A DNA stretch of 34,516 nucleotides. It comes from Paludibacteraceae bacterium. Its GTDB lineage: Bacteria; Bacteroidota; Bacteroidia; Bacteroidales; Paludibacteraceae. This document shows positions 24,466-31,230 of this stretch, in pieces; position 1 is the first letter of the stretch; the number at the start of each line of letters is the position of its first letter. The notes below the pieces were generated by a model. That model was given only the letters and a program-made list of their open reading frames with translations, ran no database searches and was not told where the DNA came from. The stretch spans positions 1-34,516 of the forward strand of contig JAKSKZ010000040.1 in the NCBI GenBank assembly GCA_024401475.1. The letters run 5' to 3'. Position numbers and translations under genes: made by a program.

Positions 24466-25770
24466 ATGGTTTTAATTTATTCGGATCAAAAGTCAAATCG
24501 GTTGGACTACATTTGTCGGCAGTTGTTTCGTCATATTATGGGTTTTGACTATCGTATAACGGACAATGTGGATGATTTGCAATCTTTTGACGGAGCGTCG
24601 ATTTGTTACTCTACATCGTATAAGGGGGTTGGAATTCACATGGTGCCTTGTGGTTTGCTTTTTGAAAAATCAATTAGTCCGCAATCTCCAATAGTTTCCG
24701 AGTGGCAAGGAATGCCAGTCTTTTTTCAAACGGAAGGGTCAGATGTGCCTTTCGATTTGTTCTCTGCATCATTTTATTTGATAAGTCGTTACGAAGAGTA
24801 TCTTGACAAAGATACAGATAAGCATGGGCGTTACAAGGCTGAAAATAGTATTGCTTATAGGTATGGATTTTTGGAGCGGCCTGTCGTGGATGAGTGGGCT
24901 GTCGCTTTGCGTAATCTATTGCAAGATCGTTATGATGTAGTCCCTGAGTTTGCTCCGTCATTTATGTATATTCCGACCATAGATGTGGACCATGCTTTCG
25001 CTTTTCGTCATAAAGGACCGATAGTCAATGGGGTTAAGATTCTGAAAGCCTTGAAAAGTGGAGACTTTAGAATGGCCGGGTATATTATGAGAGTCCTTCT
25101 TCGATTGAAGAGAGACCCATTCTTCAATTTTGATAAGTTGCGCAAGTTGCATTCTTCTGTTGGTTCGGAAGCGACTATCTTTTTCCATTGCGGAGGAAGG
25201 GGTAGATATGATAAACGGACGTTTGTGCCAAGTTTGCGTTATTTTTTTGCAAAGAGGAAATTGTCCCGTTCCATGCGTGCGGGTTTACATCCTTCCTATC
25301 AAGCAGCAACAATGCAGAAACTCTTTGCTCTGGAAAAATGGGTGATGGAACGTGCTGTCTGTAAAACCGTAACGAATTGTCGCTACCATTATTTGAAGTT
25401 CACCATTCCCGATAGTTACGTTATGTTGGCACATGAAGGATTTACGGACGATTGGTCGATGATCTATTCCAACGACCCTGGATTCAGGGCCGGCACATCC
25501 TTCCCTTTTCATTTCTATAATTTGCAGAATGATAAGGTCTATAAATTGATGATTCATCCGACGGCGGTGATGGATAAGACCTTGATGTCCAACAAGGGTA
25601 TGAGTGCTGTTGAGGCTTATGATTTCATCGTCAGCTTGTCAGAAAGGGTGAGGGCGGTGAATGGTGTCTTTGTCACACTCTTCCATAACGACCATTTGAC
25701 CGATGCATTTGAGGAGTGGAGAGGGTGGAAAGCGATATACGGAAGAATGATACATCACTTTTGTAATTAG
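24466..25770 (+). CDS. Polysaccharide deacetylase family protein
   Basis: The ATG at 24466 (22 bases after the radC stop) is chosen; a longer frame would overlap radC. The 434-residue product resembles the large Bacteroidota family annotated as polysaccharide deacetylases, with a variable N-terminal half. The deacetylase-like part starts at MYIPTIDVDHAFAFRHKG (D-x-D), continues with FFHCGGRGRYD, RAGLHPSYQA, RYHYLKF and DWSMIYSNDPGFRAGTSFPF, and ends with VTLFHNDHLTD. These fit a NodB-like barrel acting on surface glycan, but no signal peptide is present, so the location is open. It is the last gene of the operon begun at about 20050. Confidence 0.8.
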   Translation: MVLIYSDQKSNRLDYICRQLFRHIMGFDYRITDNVDDLQSFDGASICYSTSYKGVGIHMVPCGLLFEKSISPQSPIVSEWQGMPVFFQTEGSDVPFDLFSASFYLISRYEEYLDKDTDKHGRYKAENSIAYRYGFLERPVVDEWAVALRNLLQDRYDVVPEFAPSFMYIPTIDVDHAFAFRHKGPIVNGVKILKALKSGDFRMAGYIMRVLLRLKRDPFFNFDKLRKLHSSVGSEATIFFHCGGRGRYDKRTFVPSLRYFFAKRKLSRSMRAGLHPSYQAATMQKLFALEKWVMERAVCKTVTNCRYHYLKFTIPDSYVMLAHEGFTDDWSMIYSNDPGFRAGTSFPFHFYNLQNDKVYKLMIHPTAVMDKTLMSNKGMSAVEAYDFIVSLSERVRAVNGVFVTLFHNDHLTDAFEEWRGWKAIYGRMIHHFCN

Positions 25771-25787
25771 CAAGTAGGCAATGGATG

Positions 25788-25819
25788 TTCAGGGCAGAGT
25801 AGTTCCCCTCCGCCCTGAA
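25788..25819. terminator. Hairpin between convergent deacetylase-like and cdd genes
   Basis: TTCAGGGC pairs with GCCCTGAA (8 bp) around a 16-base loop. It has no T run, so it is a weak or factor-dependent terminator candidate for either gene. Confidence 0.4.
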
Positions 25820-25835
25820 ATATCAATGTCATGCT

Positions 25836-26303
25836 TCAAAATTCAAAAGCCAAAGGCAATAAATCTTCCGCACTCTTGATGTGGATGATCTCCTCTGTTC
25901 CGTAGAGATAAATTTCCATGGGGGATTTCTGGCGTTGCTCCGTTTCGCAAAGCACTTGTCGGCAAGCACCGCAAGGAGTGATTGGTTTCTCCGTGAATTT
26001 TCCTCCCGTCTGGGCGGCAATCGCAAGCACTTTTATGGCATTGGAAGGAAAGTTCGCATTGGCGGCGAAAACGGTTACTCGCTCTGCACATAATCCGCTC
26101 GGATAAGCGATGTTCTCTTGATTGTTTCCTTTGATGATAAGTTCGTTGTCGAGCAATACAGCGGCTCCTACTTGAAATTTGGAGTAGGGTGCATACGAAT
26201 TTTCTGTGGCTTTTTTGGCTTCGTTAATGACTTTGGAAGCTGTTTCGCTCAACTCGTTATTTTTTAAAATTTCAAATTCGAATGAATATGTTTTGTTTTC
26301 CAT
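25836..26303 (-). CDS. cdd: Cytidine deaminase
   Basis: A 155-residue tetrameric-type cytidine deaminase that converts cytidine and deoxycytidine to uridine forms in pyrimidine salvage. The zinc site is complete: C72 and the catalytic E74 in GLCAERVTVFAA, and C111 and C114 in PCGACRQVL. SYAPYSKFQVGAAV is the usual N-terminal substrate-binding segment. The length is near the upper end for the family. It is a single gene, with a minus-strand -7 element at 26376-26383. Confidence 0.94.
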   Translation of the reverse strand: MENKTYSFEFEILKNNELSETASKVINEAKKATENSYAPYSKFQVGAAVLLDNELIIKGNNQENIAYPSGLCAERVTVFAANANFPSNAIKVLAIAAQTGGKFTEKPITPCGACRQVLCETEQRQKSPMEIYLYGTEEIIHIKSAEDLLPLAFEF

Positions 26304-26626
26304 GATATCGTAAAATTTTGTGTGTTAAGAGCGGAAGATAGCAATCATGCAGAGTAATTCCTATCCTCTACTATACAAAGATAATCTTCTTGTTGAAAAA
26401 TATAGTGCAAGCCTTTTTATTTTTAGCTTTTCCCTCCGTCTTTGACCGATTTTCTCATCTAAAAAAGGTGGAATTCAGATTTTATGTTTATATTTGTCTT
26501 ATGAGGTGATTTTTAATCTTTCGTACGGCGAATGTTTTATAAAGTCACTTGAGAAGATTTTAATGTGTTATAAATGAAGGCGTTTGAGAATGCCGATAAG
26601 ATAGAAAGTAAAGAACTTCATAAAGT
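26304..26626. other. Divergent intergenic region between cdd and the glucosaminidase gene
   Basis: Besides the cdd element, the plus strand has TATATTTG (26489-26496), a perfect -7 match that would give a leader of about 125 bases before 26627. No credible gene or RNA is seen. Confidence 0.45.
26376..26383 (-). promoter_or_regulatory. -7 element for cdd
   Basis: The minus strand reads TATCTTTG, a perfect TAnnTTTG, about 75 bases before the start codon. A TTG lies 24 bases further upstream, a little far for the -33 site. Confidence 0.5.
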
Positions 26627-27418
26627 ATGAAGAGGTGCAGTTTTTCATTTTTGATGTTATTTCTCGTTTCCCAGTCTCTTTTTGCCCAAGACAAGCAAAG
26701 TCAGGTGACCTTGGATTATATCAAGCAATACAAATCTATTGCTGTCGAGGAGATGAAGAAGCATAAGATTCCCGCAAGTATCACGTTGGCTCAAGGCATT
26801 TTGGAGTCGGGATCAGGTCAAAGCGAGTTGGCCAAGAAAAGCAACAACCACTTCGGAATCAAGTGTCACGATTGGCAGGGCGAGAAGGTTTATCACGATG
26901 ACGATATAAAGAACGATTGTTTCCGTAAGTATCCGAACCCGGAGGACTCGTTTGAGGACCACTCCATCTTTTTGCAACGTTCCCGTTATAGTTCGCTTTT
27001 CGATTTGGAGATTACCGATTACGAGGGGTGGGCCAAAGGGTTGAAGAGGTGCGGATATGCAACATCGCCAACTTATGCAGAACGCTTGATCGCAGTTATT
27101 GAGAGGTATAAGTTGTATGAATATGATAAGGCTGATGCCAAAAAGAAATCTTCTGATGAAACAAAGGCGGAAGAGAAGGAGGATGTAATTCAAAACAATT
27201 ATTTGAAGGAGAGTTCCGTAGGTTCAGTCTCTGTTTTGTCAAAGCATGAAGTGATAAAGCAGAATGGTCGCAAGGCAGTCATTGCCCATAGCGGAGATAC
27301 TTACGAATCGATTGCCAAAGAGTTTGGCCTTCGTAAATGGGAGATTCGTTGGTATAACAAAGCGAAGAAAGGCGATACGCCTGAGATTGGCCAAACGGTC
27401 AATATCAGTATGTGGTAA
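26627..27418 (+). CDS. Exported glucosaminidase with LysM domain
   Basis: A 263-residue peptidoglycan hydrolase. It has a signal peptide (about 1-20, ending LFAQ) and a FlgJ-like N-acetylglucosaminidase domain (about 28-165): ASITLAQGILESGSGQSELA with the likely catalytic E60, NNHFGIKC, CFRKYPNPEDSFEDHS and GWAKGLKRCGYAT. A charged K/E linker (about 170-190) follows. The C-terminal LysM-like domain (about 218-262: HSGDTYESIAKEFGLRKWEI to PEIGQTVNI) binds peptidoglycan. It should act in the periplasm in wall turnover or division. Its transcript may continue toward nfeD, but that gene has its own promoter-like site. Confidence 0.92.
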   Translation: MKRCSFSFLMLFLVSQSLFAQDKQSQVTLDYIKQYKSIAVEEMKKHKIPASITLAQGILESGSGQSELAKKSNNHFGIKCHDWQGEKVYHDDDIKNDCFRKYPNPEDSFEDHSIFLQRSRYSSLFDLEITDYEGWAKGLKRCGYATSPTYAERLIAVIERYKLYEYDKADAKKKSSDETKAEEKEDVIQNNYLKESSVGSVSVLSKHEVIKQNGRKAVIAHSGDTYESIAKEFGLRKWEIRWYNKAKKGDTPEIGQTVNISMW

Positions 27419-27442
27419 TAATATCTTAAGCAGTTGGTTGTA

Positions 27443-27476
27443 TAAATTTGGGAGGTCCCCTATTTAAATAAGGAGG
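27443..27476 (+). promoter_or_regulatory. -7 element and strong Shine-Dalgarno before nfeD
   Basis: TAAATTTG (27443-27450) is a perfect -7 element. AGGAGG (27471-27476) lies five bases before the ATG at 27482, a strong ribosome-binding site that is unusual for Bacteroidota, which mostly lack one. Confidence 0.5.
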
Positions 27477-27481
27477 TTGTT

Positions 27482-27910
27482 ATGGATGCTTATGTAATTT
27501 GGCTCATAGTGGCTATTTTTTTCACGGTGTTAGAAATTTTCACTGCAGGTTTTGCCGTGTTGTGTTTTGGTATCGGTGCGGTTTTTGCGTCAGTCGTTTC
27601 ATGCTTTGCAGGATTGAATGGGCAGATATTGGCTTTTGTTATAGGCTCGGCATTGAGTTTTGTCACGGTTCGTCCATTCGTTCTTAGGTTCTTGTCGAAA
27701 CGCGAAAAGAATGTGAAGACAAATGTCGATGCCTTGATAGGCAGACGAGGCGTGGTTTCGGAGACGATAGATCCTGCTCAACATACTGGCCGCGTGGCCA
27801 TCGACGGAGATGATTGGAAGGCCATTTCCGAGATGGGCGATTGTATCGAAAAGGGTACGAGTGTAGAGATAGTTAATAGAGACAGTTTAATAATTACAGT
27901 AAAAAAATAG
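27482..27910 (+). CDS. NfeD family membrane protein
   Basis: A 142-residue short-form NfeD protein with two or three hydrophobic helices (about 5-75) and a C-terminal OB-fold domain (about 80-140: NVDALIGRRGVVSETIDPAQ, GRVAIDGDDWKAISE, GTSVEIVNRDSLIITV). NfeD proteins partner stomatin/SPFH proteins, and the next gene, four bases away, is exactly such a protein. The pair probably forms a membrane microdomain complex at the inner membrane. Confidence 0.92.
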   Translation: MDAYVIWLIVAIFFTVLEIFTAGFAVLCFGIGAVFASVVSCFAGLNGQILAFVIGSALSFVTVRPFVLRFLSKREKNVKTNVDALIGRRGVVSETIDPAQHTGRVAIDGDDWKAISEMGDCIEKGTSVEIVNRDSLIITVKK

Positions 27911-27914
27911 ATTT

Positions 27915-28865
27915 ATGTTGTATGTATTGATTGCAGCGGTGGCCTTAGTGGTCATCTATGTGTTGAGAGGCTTCAAGATTGTTTCTCAATCTGAAACTAT
28001 GATTGTGGAGAGGCTTGGTCGTTATGACCGTACCTTGCCCGCAGGTATTAACATCATTCTTCCTATCGTAGAACGTACCAAGGAGACGATGACTCGTAGT
28101 GCATACGGTTCGATTAAGATGAGTTCACATATCGATTTGCGTGAGCAAGTGTTTGACTTCGACAAGCAGAGTGTGATTACAAAGGATAACGTAATGACGG
28201 AGATTAACGCGTTGCTTTATTTCCAGATTGTTGATCCTGTAAAGTCTGTTTATGAGATTAAGAACTTGCCTATGGCTATTGAGAAGTTGACTCAGACAAC
28301 ATTGCGTAATGTGGTGGGAGAGATGGAGTTGGACGAGACTTTGACTTCTCGTGATACCATCAACTCAAAACTTCGTAACGTATTGGACGAGGCAACCAAC
28401 AAGTGGGGTGTGAAGGTGAACCGTGTAGAGCTTCAAGATATCACTCCTCCAGAGAGCATTCGTTTTGCCATGGAGAAGCAGATGCAAGCAGAGCGTGATC
28501 GTCGTGCAGAGATTTTGAAGGCTGAGGGAGAAAAGCAATCTGCTATCTTGAAGTCAGAGGGTGAAAAGTCAGCCGAAATCAATGCGGCTGAGGCTAAACG
28601 TCAGTCTAAGATTTTGACAGCACAAGGTGAGGCAGAGGCAAAGGTGCTTCAAGCAGATGCAGAAGCAAAGGCTTTGAAGTTGATTGCCGATGCAGTTGCT
28701 TCAAAGGGTGGTGATCCTGCTAATTATATGTTGGCCGTTAAGTATATCGACGGTTTGAAGGAGATGGTTAGCGGTAAGGATAACAAGACCGTTTACTTGC
28801 CATACGAGGCAACGGGCGTGTTGAGCTCGTTGGGTGGCATCAAGGATATGTTCAAGTCAAAATAG
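27915..28865 (+). CDS. SPFH/Band 7 (paraslipin-type) protein
   Basis: A 316-residue protein with one N-terminal membrane segment (about 1-18) and an SPFH domain (about 20-190: IVSQSETMIVERLGRYDRTL, PAGINIILP, DKQSVITKDNVMTEINALLY, VVGEMELDETLTSRDTINSK). A long helical region rich in A, E and K with EGEKQSAILKSEGEKSAEIN follows (about 195-265). It belongs to the paraslipin group that is paired with NfeD in many bacteria. The predicted role is to scaffold membrane domains. The helix-rich tail should drive oligomer formation. Confidence 0.93.
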   Translation: MLYVLIAAVALVVIYVLRGFKIVSQSETMIVERLGRYDRTLPAGINIILPIVERTKETMTRSAYGSIKMSSHIDLREQVFDFDKQSVITKDNVMTEINALLYFQIVDPVKSVYEIKNLPMAIEKLTQTTLRNVVGEMELDETLTSRDTINSKLRNVLDEATNKWGVKVNRVELQDITPPESIRFAMEKQMQAERDRRAEILKAEGEKQSAILKSEGEKSAEINAAEAKRQSKILTAQGEAEAKVLQADAEAKALKLIADAVASKGGDPANYMLAVKYIDGLKEMVSGKDNKTVYLPYEATGVLSSLGGIKDMFKSK

Positions 28866-28891
28866 ACATTGGATAGTTATTGTTGGAGAGG

Positions 28892-28919
28892 TAGAGACGT
28901 CGCATTTGTGGCGTCTCTA
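28892..28919. repeat. Short inverted repeat after the SPFH gene
   Basis: TAGAGACG pairs with CGTCTCTA around a 12-base loop. It has no T run. The TAGAGACG palindrome resembles dispersed extragenic repeats seen in Bacteroidota; only this copy was noticed in the window. Confidence 0.5.
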
Positions 28920-28939
28920 TTGTTATTATATATTGGATT

Positions 28940-29341
28940 ATGGAACATTCAAAATATACACCGGATAGAATTAGCCAATTAGGCGAAAATGAAATTTTCG
29001 TGTTTGGAAGTAATTTAAGAGGAAGTCATGGCGGAGGAGCAGCAAGAGTTGCGTATCAAAAATTTGGGGCTATAATGGGGCAGGGTGTTGGCCTGCAAGG
29101 TCAAAGTTATGCAATCCCGACGATGCAAGGCGGAGTGGAGACCATCCAACCTTATGTGGATGAATTCATCGCTTTTGCTAAAGAACATGCAGAACTTTAT
29201 TTCTATGTCACACGGATAGGATGTGGCATCGCAGGCTTCAAAGAAGAGGAGATAGCCCCTTTGTTCAAGGGTGCTACAGGTTTGCCGAATGTGGCTCTCC
29301 CCCTAAGTTTTGTAAAGATTTTGGAGTCCTCTTTGGACTAA
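28940..29341 (+). CDS. Macrodomain-like protein of unknown function
   Basis: A 133-residue protein with ENEIFVFGSNLRGSHGGGAA near the start, GQSYAIPTMQGGVETI, FYVTRIGCGIAGFKEEEIA and LPNVALPLSF. The layout fits a family found in bacteria and phages (often listed as phage-related hypothetical proteins) with a macrodomain-like fold that could bind ADP-ribose or a similar nucleotide. The glycine-rich SNLRGSHGGGAA loop and the IGCGIAG loop would line the pocket. There is no partner gene that would tell its role; the SPFH gene lies 74 bases upstream and may share a transcript. Confidence 0.75.
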   Translation: MEHSKYTPDRISQLGENEIFVFGSNLRGSHGGGAARVAYQKFGAIMGQGVGLQGQSYAIPTMQGGVETIQPYVDEFIAFAKEHAELYFYVTRIGCGIAGFKEEEIAPLFKGATGLPNVALPLSFVKILESSLD

Positions 29342-29463
29342 TCGTTCGTTCCTCGTCGATATGAATCAGGGGTGACATTGAATGCGAAGTGCGTGCCCTC
29401 CACCAATCATGATTGAGGTGGTTGTGTCTAATCCTTCGTAAACGAACGTATCGCCGAACCTCT

Positions 29464-29489
29464 GTAGGGGCGGGCCTTGTGTCTGCCCC
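29464..29489 (+). repeat. REP-like repeat, copy 4
   Basis: GTAGGGGCGGGCCTTGTGTC, then TGCCCC, closely matches the unit at 2080-2106, 27 kb away. GGGGC and GCCCC form the arms. Confidence 0.65.
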
Positions 29490-29539
29490 TTGATAATTAA
29501 TAGTTTGCACCATATTTCATACTATCTCCGTCTTTTCCA

Positions 29540-29552
29540 GGGCTGAAAGCCC
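29540..29552. repeat. Small GGGCTGAAAGCCC hairpin repeat
   Basis: GGGCT and AGCCC pair around GAA. Short hairpins of this kind are a frequent intergenic motif in Bacteroidota. Only one copy was noticed here. Confidence 0.4.
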
Positions 29553-29616
29553 GACACTCAATAGCCTTGTCCGTAAGGGCAAGGTGTTCATGGCAAAACC
29601 TCCGCAAGGACAAGAA

Positions 29617-29648
29617 AAAAGGGAACCGACCGTAATCGATTCCCTTTT
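29617..29648 (-). terminator. Intrinsic terminator of glmM
   Basis: AAAAGGGAA pairs with TTCCCTTTT, with an inner CG/CG pair, and on the minus strand ends in a run of T. It lies about 20 bases after the glmM stop. Confidence 0.8.
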
Positions 29649-29670
29649 GATGTAAAATATCTCCTAGTTT

Positions 29671-31062
29671 TCAAATACCAGCGATGGCCTTGATGTCGGC
29701 GATGATGGTGTTGGCTAACTTGTCAGCCTCTGCTTTGTTTGCAGCCTCTGAGTAGATGCGGATGATTGGCTCAGTGTTCGATTTTCTCAAGTGAACCCAT
29801 CTGTCTGCAAAGTCAATCTTCACGCCGTCGATGTCATTGATCTCCTCGTTCTTGTACTTCTCTTTCATGGCAGCCAAGATGGCGTCAACGTTGATTTCTG
29901 GGGTGAGTTGAATCTTATTCTTTGAAATGTAGTATTCAGGGAATGACTTGCGAAGATCAGATACCTTCTGTCCCTTCTTTGCCAAAAGTGAGAGGAATAG
30001 AGCGATGCCTACGAGAGCATCACGTCCGTAGTGAGCTTCAGGGTAGATAACTCCGCCGTTTCCTTCTCCACCGATTACTGCGTTGGTTTCCTTCATCTTG
30101 GTCACTACGTTCACTTCGCCAACGGCTGCTGCGTTGTAAACGCCTCCGTGTGCACGAGTCACGTCGCGAAGAGCACGTGTGGAACTTAAGTTTGAAACCG
30201 TATTTCCTGGCGTTTGTGAAAGAATATAGTCGGCAACGGATACAAGTGTGTACTCCTCGCCAAACATAGCTCCGTTTTCGCAGATCATAGCCAAACGGTC
30301 AACATCAGGATCGACAACGAAACCTACGTCAGCCTTCTCCTTCTTGATGAGGTCGGAAATCTCAGTCAAGTGTTCTGGAAGTGGCTCTGGGTTGTGTGCG
30401 AAATGACCTGTAGGCTCGCAGTTCAATTTGATGACGTTCTTAACGCCCAAACGCTCCAACAATTCAGGGAGGACAAGGCCGCCCACGGAATTGACGCAGT
30501 CGATGGCTACTTTGAAGTTGGCCTTCTTGATTGCCTCGACATCCACCAATTTCAACTTCAAAACATCGTCGATGTGTATTTTGTTGTAGTCGTCACGTCT
30601 TGTCACCTTGCCCAAGTTGTCAACTTCTGCAAAAGTGAAGTCCTCTTTCTCGGCGATGGCAAGTACTTCTTTACCCTCTTTGTCGTTCAAGAATTCTCCC
30701 TTCTCGTTAAGAAGTTTCAAGGCATTCCATTGCTTAGGGTTATGGCTTGCCGTTAGGATGAGACCTCCATTAGCCTTCTCTTTTTGCACGGCAACCTCAG
30801 TGGTTGGCGTTGAGGCCAAACCGATATTGACAACGTCCATGCCGATGCCGATAAGCGTGCCGGTTACAAGATGGTCGACCATTTCGCCTGAGATGCGGGC
30901 GTCGCGGCCTACAACGATTTTATAGTTGGCAGATGCACTGTGTCTTTTAATCCAAGTGCCATAAGCTGCTGTGAATTTTACAACGTCAAGAGGGCTCAGA
31001 CCCTCGCCAGCCGGACCTCCGATGGTTCCTCTAATGCCGGAAATAGATTTGATTAAAGTCAT
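29671..31062 (-). CDS. glmM: Phosphoglucosamine mutase
   Basis: A 463-residue phosphohexomutase that interconverts glucosamine-6-phosphate and glucosamine-1-phosphate on the way to UDP-GlcNAc. It shows SISGIRGTIGG at the start, the phospho-serine loop LILTASHNPKQWNALKLLN (S106), the metal loop VDPDVDRLAMICENG, the sugar loop GEGNGGVIYPEAHYGRD and the phosphate-binding C-terminus RKSNTEPIIRIYSEA. All catalytic elements are intact. The neighbouring families are phosphomannomutases, but the overall pattern fits the Bacteroidota GlmM group. A -7 element (TAATTTTG on the minus strand, 31109-31116) lies about 50 bases upstream. Confidence 0.88.
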   Translation of the reverse strand: MTLIKSISGIRGTIGGPAGEGLSPLDVVKFTAAYGTWIKRHSASANYKIVVGRDARISGEMVDHLVTGTLIGIGMDVVNIGLASTPTTEVAVQKEKANGGLILTASHNPKQWNALKLLNEKGEFLNDKEGKEVLAIAEKEDFTFAEVDNLGKVTRRDDYNKIHIDDVLKLKLVDVEAIKKANFKVAIDCVNSVGGLVLPELLERLGVKNVIKLNCEPTGHFAHNPEPLPEHLTEISDLIKKEKADVGFVVDPDVDRLAMICENGAMFGEEYTLVSVADYILSQTPGNTVSNLSSTRALRDVTRAHGGVYNAAAVGEVNVVTKMKETNAVIGGEGNGGVIYPEAHYGRDALVGIALFLSLLAKKGQKVSDLRKSFPEYYISKNKIQLTPEINVDAILAAMKEKYKNEEINDIDGVKIDFADRWVHLRKSNTEPIIRIYSEAANKAEADKLANTIIADIKAIAGI

Positions 31063-31108
31063 ATCGAGTGATATTTAGTTTCTAAAAAACAAAATTTCAT
31101 TATGAAAG

Positions 31109-31116
31109 CAAAATTA
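31109..31116 (-). promoter_or_regulatory. -7 element for glmM
   Basis: The minus strand reads TAATTTTG, a perfect match. The -33 site is not clear. Confidence 0.5.
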
Positions 31117-31192
31117 ACAAAAATCGCTAATAAAAGATGTAGAAAATAGTTTTTTTATGGAATATGGATTTTTAAGCAATCGGGGAATCATC

Positions 31193-31200
31193 TATCTTTG
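31193..31200 (+). promoter_or_regulatory. -7 element for tamL
   Basis: TATCTTTG is a perfect TAnnTTTG 30 bases before the start codon at 31231. The -33 region is a T-rich tract without a clear TTTG. Confidence 0.5.
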
Positions 31201-31230
31201 TACAATGTTTGATTGCGTAAGTTTTGATCG

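Larger units (their letters stand above)
29342..29670. other. Repeat-rich intergenic region before glmM
   Basis: No gene is visible. The region contains an imperfect hairpin with arms CCACC and GGTGG around AATCATGATT (about 29401-29423), a REP-like unit (29464-29489), a GGGCTGAAAGCCC hairpin (29540-29552), a CCTTG/CAAGG hairpin near 29564-29584 and the glmM terminator (29617-29648). Confidence 0.55.

Noticed and set aside
29274..29513. 79-codon open frame on the minus strand overlapping the macrodomain-like gene
   Set aside because: Runs through a REP-like repeat and the end of a better-supported gene; the translation is R/H-rich and matches no family I know.
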